NCBI GenBank assembly: GCA_040381555.1
Contig: JBEIHC010000013.1
Span: forward strand, 1-39,103
Reading direction: 5' to 3'
Source: CANHCC01 sp040381555
GTDB lineage: Bacteria; Bacteroidota; Bacteroidia; J057; RFSG01
Length of the DNA: 39,103 nucleotides
Shown: positions 33,675-39,103 of the stretch, piece by piece
Layout: each line of letters opens with the position of its first letter
How positions within the stretch are numbered: the first letter of the stretch is position 1
The notes under the pieces: generated by a model
Told to the model about the DNA's origin: nothing
The model's database searches: none
What the model saw: only the letters and a program-made list of their open reading frames with translations
Made by a program: the position numbers and the translations under genes

Positions 33675-34238
33675 ATGATTACTCCACTTGAAATCCGCCA
33701 ACATTCATTCTCCAAAAAAACACTGGGAGGATTTGACCCGGAAGAAGTGCGCGCTTTTTTACAGAATGTTTCTCAAGAATGGGAAAAAATCCAAGAAGAC
33801 CAGCGGAAAATGAAAGGGGAATTGGATAAAACCAAAACCAGCCTCGAACATTACAAAGGCATGGAATCCATCATGCATAAAACATTGCTGCAAGCAGAAC
33901 AATCTTCCAAAAGCACGCTCGAAAATGCCAAAAAAGATGCAGAGCTGAAAATCCAAGAAGCAGAATATAAAGCCAATGAGATCTTGAGCAGTATCCATAC
34001 CGATAAGCGACAGTTGGAAAGGGAAATTCAAGAATTGATGTCGCGCAGAAATGATATACTGCAGCAGCTCAAGACCTTTTTGGCCAATCAAACAGACAGA
34101 ATCCGAACTTTTGAAACCCAAGAAGCCCTGAATTACAATCCTGCACAGGACAGTTCTCGTCAATCCTTTTTTGATGCCTATTTTGCAGAGAACAGCGATA
34201 TCTCTAATATTGCGGTAGAAATCGCTAAAGATTTATAG
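33675..34238 (+). CDS. DivIVA domain-containing coiled-coil protein
   Basis: Probable cytoplasmic, membrane-curvature or division/elongation-associated protein. From ATG 33675 it has 187 residues. The N-terminal DivIVA domain reads MITPLEIRQHSFSKKTLGGF, with the Phe and Lys-Lys of the membrane-binding turn, then DPEEVRAFLQNVSQEW. A long coiled coil follows (about 35-150), rich in Glu, Lys and Gln heptads with NAKKDAELKIQEAEYKANEI. The C-terminal ~40 residues look unstructured. The upstream TTG at 33621 would prefix an unrelated 18-residue extension that contains the palindrome and promoter, so I reject it. Bacteroidota carry DivIVA-domain proteins of this size whose role is poorly known. Its stop codon lies inside a 25-base palindrome. 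Confidence 0.88.
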   Translation: MITPLEIRQHSFSKKTLGGFDPEEVRAFLQNVSQEWEKIQEDQRKMKGELDKTKTSLEHYKGMESIMHKTLLQAEQSSKSTLENAKKDAELKIQEAEYKANEILSSIHTDKRQLEREIQELMSRRNDILQQLKTFLANQTDRIRTFETQEALNYNPAQDSSRQSFFDAYFAENSDISNIAVEIAKDL

Positions 34239-34256
34239 GGTGCAGCACCCTATAAA
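34232..34256. repeat. 25-base near-perfect palindrome (12-bp arms, 1-base centre)
   Basis: TTTATAGGGTGC (34232-34243) and GCACCCTATAAA (34245-34256) flank a single A. It covers the stop of the DivIVA-domain gene and lies before dcd (34289). It could form a hairpin that acts as a terminator or a dimeric-protein site. The core GGGTGC-N-GCACCC also occurs in nuoN (35607-35619). Confidence 0.7.
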
Positions 34257-34288
34257 CTATTACAATACTAACCGCCAATTGAACTAAA

Positions 34289-34825
34289 ATGATCCTTTCC
34301 GACCAGGAAATTCTGGCAGAAATCCAAAAAGGCACCATACTGATTGAACCCTATCGTGCTGATTGTATGGGTAGTAATTCTTATGATGTACATCTAGCTA
34401 AATACCTAGCAGTGTATGAAGAGGATATACTCGATGCCCGTAAACATAACCGTATTCGGGAAATGGAAATACCCGAAGAAGGATTCGTCCTACTTCCAGG
34501 TAAACTCTACCTTGGGGTAACTGAAGAATACACCGAAACACATGCCCATGTACCCTTCCTCGAAGGAAAAAGTAGCGTCGGGCGTCTGGGAATTGACATA
34601 CATGCAACAGCAGGAAAAGGCGATGTCGGATTCTGCAATACCTGGACACTGGAAATTTCTGTATCTCAACCCGTACGCGTATATGCCGGAATGCCCATTG
34701 GCCAGCTCATTTACTTTGAAGTCAGAGGGCAGGTTGAAAATCTATATAACCGCAAACAAAACGCCAAATACACTACCCGAACCAACAAACCTGTTGAATC
34801 CATGATGTGGAAGAATGTTTGGTGA
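34289..34825 (+). CDS. dcd: dCTP deaminase
   Basis: Converts dCTP to dUTP, the main source of dUMP for thymidylate synthesis. The 178-residue protein starts at ATG 34289 (MILSDQEILAEIQKG). It has the conserved GSNSYDVHLAKYL segment and LEGKSSVGRLGIDIHATAGK. Next comes the DVGFCNTWTLEIS segment that holds the catalytic Glu of the family. The GMPIGQLIYFEV and YNRKQNAKY parts follow, and the end matches Bacteroidota Dcd. The trimeric enzyme is expected in the cytosol. It lies 50 nt after the DivIVA-domain gene, past a palindrome, and before the 76-bp repeat array. I see no fused dUTPase domain. Confidence 0.95.
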   Translation: MILSDQEILAEIQKGTILIEPYRADCMGSNSYDVHLAKYLAVYEEDILDARKHNRIREMEIPEEGFVLLPGKLYLGVTEEYTETHAHVPFLEGKSSVGRLGIDIHATAGKGDVGFCNTWTLEISVSQPVRVYAGMPIGQLIYFEVRGQVENLYNRKQNAKYTTRTNKPVESMMWKNVW

Positions 34826-34840
34826 GGTTAGATGCTTTGC

Positions 34841-35109
34841 CCAAACTCACCGCTGAGTAAAATGAGTTTTCGCTGAGTTTCGCAGATAAAAACCTCTGCG
34901 TTCCTCTGTTTCAACTCTGGTACTCTGCGGTGAACCACAAACTCACCGCTGAGTTTCGCAGATAAAAACCTCTGCGTTCCTCTGTTTCAACTCTGGTACT
35001 CTGCGGTGAACCACAACCTCACCGCTGAGTAAAATGAGTTTCCGCTGAGTTTCGCAAAGTAATCCCTCCGTTTAACTCCGTTTGTACTCCTTTGACTCTG
35101 CGGTGAACC
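34841..35109. repeat. Tandem repeat array with 76-bp period
   Basis: A unit beginning CGCTGAGTTTCGCAGATAAA and ending in ACTCTGCGGTGAACCACAA occurs at 34871-34946 and 34947-35022, differing at one base (A or C). A third, decayed copy starts at 35023. Both flanks carry CGCTGAGTAAAATGAGTTT (34851 and 35023). Inside each unit CTCACCGC and GCGGTGAA are partly complementary, so hairpins can form. This kind of sequence is scattered through intergenic regions of several bacterial phyla as a short non-coding repeat family; that is recollection, not a search. Confidence 0.8.
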
Positions 35110-35110
35110 C

Positions 35111-35131
35111 TTGTTGAGCGAAGCGAAACAA
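35111..35131. terminator. Small hairpin at the end of the repeat region
   Basis: TTGTT (35111-35115) pairs with AACAA (35127-35131). Between them is GCGAAGC (35118-35124), a sequence known for forming a compact stable mini-hairpin. It lies about 20 nt from the nuoN stop on the minus strand, but has no convincing T-run, so a terminator role is weak. Confidence 0.3.
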
Positions 35132-35148
35132 CTCTAATGCGTAATAAC

Positions 35149-36636
35149 CTAAAACAAAACGCCACTTAGCAGCACCCAAATCCCCGGAATCAGCAGCAAC
35201 CAAACCATCCATCCATATCTTACAGGAACATTTACTTCTGCCTTGGTCCCGAAATACAGCACGGCAATAGGTCTTACATAGTAGTACAATCCTACTACAG
35301 TATTGATGAGCATGCCAATCAGAAGGGCGAGATAAAGTGCTTGCCCGGAACCGGAATAATTTTCCAGCAACACCACAAATAGTTTGATTTTGGCAAAGAA
35401 TCCTGCAGTTGGGGGTAGCCCAGCCAGGGTAGCAAAAAACAGAATGAGGAGGACGGCAGGAATTCCGAGCATAGTACCCTTGCCATTTAGAAGGAGGAGG
35501 TTGGGCTCAAAAGCGTATTTTCTAATCAGCCCAACGCAAGCAAACGCTCCGATATTGGCCACCGTGTACACCAGCAAATAGTAGTGCAATGCCTCAATTT
35601 TCACTAGGGTGCTGCACCCAATAACAGCGAGGAGGTAGCCGGTGTGGGCAATGCCTGACCAAGCCAATAATCTGTGTAAATCATTTTGACGAAGAGCAGC
35701 TGTATTTCCTAAGAACATGGAAATCAATGCAGTAAAACCTATAAGGTACTCCAGCCCAAAACTCAAACTACCCTCCGGAAAAGCTGGCAGAATGCGGAGA
35801 ATCAATACAATTGCGGCAATCTTGGGACCGGTAGAAAGATAGGCTGCTGCACCCGAGGGAGCTCCTTCGTATACATCGGGGCTCCAAAAATGCATGGGGA
35901 AGGCGGAGATCTTGAAGGCTATGCCGAGCCAAATTAAAATCAAGCCAAGACTAGCAGGAAGGGATGAGGGTTGACGCAATAGGTTATTGCTGAATTCTGC
36001 ACTGCTGAAGTCAAGCGTGCCAGTGAGTCCGTACAGAAGACTACATCCATACAGAAAAGCAGCAGTGGCTACAGATCCAAAAACAAAATATTTTAAGCCG
36101 GCTTCGGCAGATCGACCATCTTTTCGCAAATACCCCGTCAATAAATAGGAGGAAAGTGAGAGTGTTTCCAGAGAGACAAATACCATCAGCCAGTTGGTGG
36201 CAAGACACAGAAGATTCATGCCAAGCAGGGCTGTGAGGAGGAATATCCAGAACTCCGTTTTCCATCCTTCAGGGCTTTGAGTCATAAGGGCAAGCAGGAG
36301 CACCCCAAATCCGGCTACCAGTCCTATCTGTCGAAATTGTACCGAGAGCGTATCTACCCGAATTAGATTCAGAAACCAGGTATGTTGCAAGCTTCCATAA
36401 ACGAATCCTTGCTGGTCCCAAACTAGATAGGCCGTCAGTAGAAGTCCCATTCCCACAATTACCGGAAGACTGGTCTTCTGAGTCGCCTTGGGCAGAATCA
36501 TGGCCGCCAGAAGAAGTACCGGAATCATCAGTCCTAAAGTCAACTCAGGATAAATCCATTCCAGGCTGAGGCGCAGATGATCTAATTGAGCAGATATATT
36601 TCCGTAGTAGAATTCCACGAGGTCAGGGCTTTGCAA
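35149..36636 (-). CDS. nuoN: NADH-quinone oxidoreductase subunit N
   Basis: Antiporter-like proton-pumping subunit of respiratory complex I, inner membrane. The ~490-residue protein has about 14 hydrophobic segments and the family landmarks: the Glu in FVSLETLSLSSYLL, the Lys in LIWLGIAFKISAFPMHFWSPDVYEGAP, the Lys in YLSTGPKIAAIVLI, and LLAWSGIAHTGYLL. Length is usual (E. coli NuoN is 485). There is no ATG start: TTG 36636 overlaps the end of nuoM by 14 nt, while GTG 36618, 4 nt after the nuoM stop, is the better candidate. A 13-base palindrome encodes the in-frame residues GCSTL in one loop. It is the last gene of the nuoL-M-N run. Confidence 0.95.
   Translation of the reverse strand: MQSPDLVEFYYGNISAQLDHLRLSLEWIYPELTLGLMIPVLLLAAMILPKATQKTSLPVIVGMGLLLTAYLVWDQQGFVYGSLQHTWFLNLIRVDTLSVQFRQIGLVAGFGVLLLALMTQSPEGWKTEFWIFLLTALLGMNLLCLATNWLMVFVSLETLSLSSYLLTGYLRKDGRSAEAGLKYFVFGSVATAAFLYGCSLLYGLTGTLDFSSAEFSNNLLRQPSSLPASLGLILIWLGIAFKISAFPMHFWSPDVYEGAPSGAAAYLSTGPKIAAIVLILRILPAFPEGSLSFGLEYLIGFTALISMFLGNTAALRQNDLHRLLAWSGIAHTGYLLAVIGCSTLVKIEALHYYLLVYTVANIGAFACVGLIRKYAFEPNLLLLNGKGTMLGIPAVLLILFFATLAGLPPTAGFFAKIKLFVVLLENYSGSGQALYLALLIGMLINTVVGLYYYVRPIAVLYFGTKAEVNVPVRYGWMVWLLLIPGIWVLLSGVLF
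35607..35619 (-). repeat. Palindrome GGGTGC-N-GCACCC inside nuoN
   Basis: The 13-base core is identical in arms to that of the 34232-34256 palindrome. In nuoN it is read in frame as Gly-Cys-Ser-Thr within VIGCSTLVKIEALHYY, in the segment after SGIAHTGYLLA. Either a small repeat inserted in frame or chance. Confidence 0.5.
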
Positions 36637-38293
36637 ATGTTAAGGTCCGGAACCAGGCAGATACTTCGGCAGAGTATAGGTCTGTAAACCAATCGGGTCG
36701 AATTCCTCCGGCTAATGCAATCAGAGCAGGCACACTGAGGAGAATCCATTCTCGAGTATTGAGGTCTGTGAGTAGGCTATCATATTCGGGATGCTGGGGC
36801 AACAAGTATTTTCCCATAAATACTTGTTGAAAGGCTCTCAAGAAATAGGCAGCTCCCAGTACGATGCCGAGCACTGCGGCGATAGACCATCCGAGGGGAA
36901 TTTGAGTGGAGCTGAATGCTGCTGTAAGGGTAAGGAATTCGGAAACAAAAGCGTTGAGTCCGGGCAGACCTAAGGAGGCAAAGAAAGCCAGAAGAACGAA
37001 GCCGGTAAAGACGGGCATTTTGTTCCAGAGGCCTTGATATTCGTTCAGGTTACGGTTATGAGTTCGGTCATACAATACTCCGGCAATCAGGAAGAGCATT
37101 GCGGAAAGTATGCCATGGTTGAAGCACTGCAAAATGGCTCCATTAACGCCAGTACTATTCCAGGCACCCAATCCGAGTAGCACAAACCCCATATGGGATA
37201 CGGAAGAATAGGCAATCATCTTCTTGAGGTCTTGCTGTGCCAAGGCTGCCAAAGCGGCATACAAAATGGAAACAACTCCGATAGCGGCTACTAAATATCC
37301 CCAGTGGGCAGCTGCTTCGGGGAAATATCCATAGCCGGCTCGGATGAGACCATATGCCCCAATCTTAAGGAGCAAAGCAGCTAGGATAACGGAAACGGGA
37401 GTGGGGGCTTCCACATGCGCATCGGGCAACCAAGTGTGTAAGGGAACGGCTGGCAGCTTTACTGCAAATCCAATCAACAGAAATAAAAAGGCTAAGTACC
37501 GAGTGTCCATTCCGGCAAAGTATTGGTTTTGGGATAAAAGAGATCCAGGAATCAGATTCATGACCTCTCCATTGGCACCCATCACCGATGCTCCGGGAAA
37601 TTGGAAACTCAGCACGATTTGCTCTCCGGAAATTTGTCCGCTTTCAATCAAGGAACGAATATGTGAAGCTAGGGAAGGGCTTTCGATTGCATTGGGAATT
37701 CCTGCATTGGCGGCAGTTGCTACTACATCAAAAGAAGAAAAGCCAATCGCCAGCAGGACAACCAATATGAACAAAGAGCCTGCGAGGGTATAAAGGAAAA
37801 ATTTCAGGGAGGCATATTCTCTTCGAGCTCCACCCCATTTCCCAATTAGGAAATACATGGGCAGGAGCATGGCTTCAAAAAACAGAAAGAAGAGAAAGAA
37901 GTCAGCGGCCAAAAAGCATCCATACAGGGTGGTATTGAGCAGGAGCATGAGTCCGTAATAAGTTTTTTCTTCCTGTTGTATTCGGAAGGAGGACAAAGCG
38001 GCCAAGGGCAGAATAATCAGCGCCAAGAGTACCATCATTCGGTTGATGCCGTCAAGCAGGAGGCTGAACTTCATGGTTAATACTCCGGAGCTACCAGCAG
38101 GAATGCGGATCCATTCTGCTTCTGCACCAAGAGTGTCAGGGTAAGCAATTAAAATACCCAGACCTAACAGAGATTGGATAAGCACCCAAGCTAAATGGAG
38201 ATATTTAAGCTGAGGGTCCAGTTTTTGGGGCAAAGCAGCCAGGATAGGCAAAGCCAGTAGAGGTAAAAATATCAGGAGCGCGAGTAGGATCAT
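36623..38293 (-). CDS. nuoM: NADH-quinone oxidoreductase subunit M
   Basis: Antiporter-like proton-translocating subunit of complex I. The 556-residue protein has about 14 transmembrane segments. Key parts are LDGINRMMVLLAL near residue 80, the pumping Glu (140) in FFLFFEAMLLPMYFLIGKWGG, and the Lys (279) in GFAVKLPAVPLHTWLPDAHVEAPTPVSV. A second Lys-bearing helix follows (ILAALLLKIGAYGLIRAGY), then SSVSHMGFVLLG. It is about 50 residues longer than E. coli NuoM (509), owing to an expanded loop at about 188-266. The ATG at 38293 overlaps the nuoL stop by 4 nt (ATGA), and the stop is next to nuoN, so the three are co-translated. Confidence 0.96.
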   Translation of the reverse strand: MILLALLIFLPLLALPILAALPQKLDPQLKYLHLAWVLIQSLLGLGILIAYPDTLGAEAEWIRIPAGSSGVLTMKFSLLLDGINRMMVLLALIILPLAALSSFRIQQEEKTYYGLMLLLNTTLYGCFLAADFFLFFLFFEAMLLPMYFLIGKWGGARREYASLKFFLYTLAGSLFILVVLLAIGFSSFDVVATAANAGIPNAIESPSLASHIRSLIESGQISGEQIVLSFQFPGASVMGANGEVMNLIPGSLLSQNQYFAGMDTRYLAFLFLLIGFAVKLPAVPLHTWLPDAHVEAPTPVSVILAALLLKIGAYGLIRAGYGYFPEAAAHWGYLVAAIGVVSILYAALAALAQQDLKKMIAYSSVSHMGFVLLGLGAWNSTGVNGAILQCFNHGILSAMLFLIAGVLYDRTHNRNLNEYQGLWNKMPVFTGFVLLAFFASLGLPGLNAFVSEFLTLTAAFSSTQIPLGWSIAAVLGIVLGAAYFLRAFQQVFMGKYLLPQHPEYDSLLTDLNTREWILLSVPALIALAGGIRPDWFTDLYSAEVSAWFRTLTFAKP

Positions 38294-39103
38294 AATCCGG
38301 TCAGGAGCAAAAGTAAGAGGAAGAGGGTCAGAACCAGAAAAGAAATAAGCAAATAGGACTGAGTTTTTCCGGATTGCAAGGCTCGGAAGAAATTCCCGAG
38401 AGTGTTAAAAATCCCTGCGATGCCATGAATGGAGAAATCCCAAACGGTTCGATCGGCATCAGCACTCAGTCTACTCAGAGAAAGAGTGGTGGGTTTATCT
38501 GGGTTTCCTGCCACTCGGAAAGAGAGCTGATGAATGAGGGCATCGAGTACATTTCGGTCAAGTGCAGGTATCCAGGAGGCTATTTCTCGGAGAAATGGTT
38601 TGGCTCCATCTTCCCAGAGTGCATCTAAGCCAAAATGAGTTCGGGCAATAGGCCAATCGGGAATTTCCTGATTTCTTCTCCACCAAGCGATGAATATTCC
38701 AGAAAAAGAGAGCATCAAAGAAACTGGTAGAAGCCAAGCATAAGGGGAGCCTTTAGTTTCCCCAGCGGGAAAGAGCCGGAAGAACCAAGATTCATGCGCA
38801 TTCCAAGGCTGCAAGGGACTGAATGCCCATCCAGTGGAGAGTATAGCCAGCAAAAGGAGGGGCAGGAAGAAAGGTACATTTCCGGCAGGGAGGCGAAAAG
38901 CTGAGCGAATTTTCTGGAAGGGGAAGATTCGGAAAAATAATCCCATACTGTAAATGGGGGTGAGAAAAATGCTTAATAGAGCAGGAAGGAGCAAATAGAG
39001 GGGCATGGCTTCGAGCAGTGCTTCTTTGGAGAGGAATCCGGCACTGAGGGGAAATCCAGAAAGTGCGAGGCTGAGAATGCCGAATAGAAGACCCAGCCAA
39101 GGG
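38290..39103 (-). CDS. nuoL: NADH-quinone oxidoreductase subunit L, 5' end beyond window
   Basis: C-terminal ~270 residues of the largest antiporter-like subunit of complex I; the gene continues past position 39103. The frame is open from the edge: it reads LSGFPLSAGFLSKEALLEAM, the conserved NuoL segment (FPLTAGFFSKD-like), then LYLLLPALLSIFLTPIYSMG. After further membrane helices comes a soluble linker (LDALIHQLSFRVAGNP), which corresponds to the lateral amphipathic helix region. A final transmembrane helix (SYLLISFLVLTLFLLLLLL) ends the protein. An internal ATG at 39006 is not the true start. The TGA stop overlaps the nuoM ATG. Confidence 0.93.
   Translation of the reverse strand, partial: PWLGLLFGILSLALSGFPLSAGFLSKEALLEAMPLYLLLPALLSIFLTPIYSMGLFFRIFPFQKIRSAFRLPAGNVPFFLPLLLLAILSTGWAFSPLQPWNAHESWFFRLFPAGETKGSPYAWLLPVSLMLSFSGIFIAWWRRNQEIPDWPIARTHFGLDALWEDGAKPFLREIASWIPALDRNVLDALIHQLSFRVAGNPDKPTTLSLSRLSADADRTVWDFSIHGIAGIFNTLGNFFRALQSGKTQSYLLISFLVLTLFLLLLLLTGL

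Larger units (their letters stand above)
34826..35148. other. Non-coding repeat-rich region between dcd and nuoN
   Basis: No gene is supported here. The region contains the tandem repeat array (34841-35109) and a short hairpin (35111-35131) downstream of two convergent genes, dcd and nuoN. Any terminators of the two genes would lie here. Confidence 0.6.

Noticed and set aside
33759..34163. Minus-strand open frame of 134 codons inside the DivIVA-domain gene
   Set aside because: It is the antisense of a Lys/Glu-rich coiled coil, which reads as Phe/Leu-rich hydrophobic sequence; not a real membrane protein.
34841..35109. Possible CRISPR array
   Set aside because: The 76-bp repeats are contiguous with no unique spacers of constant length, and no cas gene is present, so this is an ordinary tandem repeat.
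38792..39100. Minus-strand frame of 102 codons at the right end
   Set aside because: It is out of frame with nuoL, whose reading frame runs uninterrupted through the window edge.

Overview
The window looks like a chromosomal segment of a member of the Bacteroidota, probably a gliding or T9SS-secreting lineage of the Saprospirales/Chitinophagales/Cytophagales kind. The evidence is: a protein with a CHU_C (gliding motility-associated, type B) C-terminal sorting domain; another with a type A Por-secretion tail; long PKD/Ig-like secreted proteins; a Bacteroidota-type dCTP deaminase; DUF4286; very few recognisable Shine-Dalgarno sites; and several TAnnTTTG -7 promoter elements typical of the phylum.

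Layout. (1) 1-6130, minus strand: a secreted multidomain protein with a transglutaminase-like Cys/His/Asp core and a T9SS tail, a secreted thioredoxin-fold protein, then grpE and dnaJ, ending in a strong hairpin/T-run terminator at 307-361. (2) 6431-7534, plus strand: a membrane-anchored SGNH/GDSL-type protein. (3) 7567-28512, minus strand: a compact block that reads, in transcription order, a 1681-aa T9SS-B protein, a giant solenoid of about 105 TPR units (about 3.6 kaa), plsC, gatC, a polytopic membrane protein with a TPR tail, a MacB/LolD-type ABC ATPase and a 39-aa one-helix membrane protein missed by ordinary length cut-offs. Several junctions overlap (TAATG, a 26-nt overlap, TGATG), suggesting translational coupling. 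(4) 28621-34825, plus strand: DUF4286 protein, an unrecognised helical protein behind an operator-like inverted repeat, a TolC/HlyD efflux pair, a DivIVA-domain protein and dcd. (5) 34841-35109: a repeat array with a 76-bp period. (6) 35149-39103, minus strand: nuoN, nuoM and the 3' part of nuoL (respiratory complex I membrane arm), running off the right edge.

How the genes may work together. The secreted T9SS-B protein and the giant exported TPR protein are adjacent and could form part of an envelope or surface assembly; this is inference from gene order. PlsC (phospholipid synthesis) and GatC (tRNA-dependent amidation) are housekeeping functions carried in the same block. TolC and HlyD make an outer-membrane/periplasmic efflux pair without an inner-membrane pump here, while the ABC ATPase has no permease beside it.

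The most unusual items are the giant TPR protein with internal eight-TPR super-repeats, the coupled 39-aa membrane protein, the recurrence of -7 elements 4-7 nt before ATG (suggesting leaderless mRNAs), the inverted repeat around the promoter of the unknown gene at 29248, and a short palindrome found both between genes and in frame inside nuoN. I saw no CRISPR array, rRNA, tRNA, transposase or phage gene.
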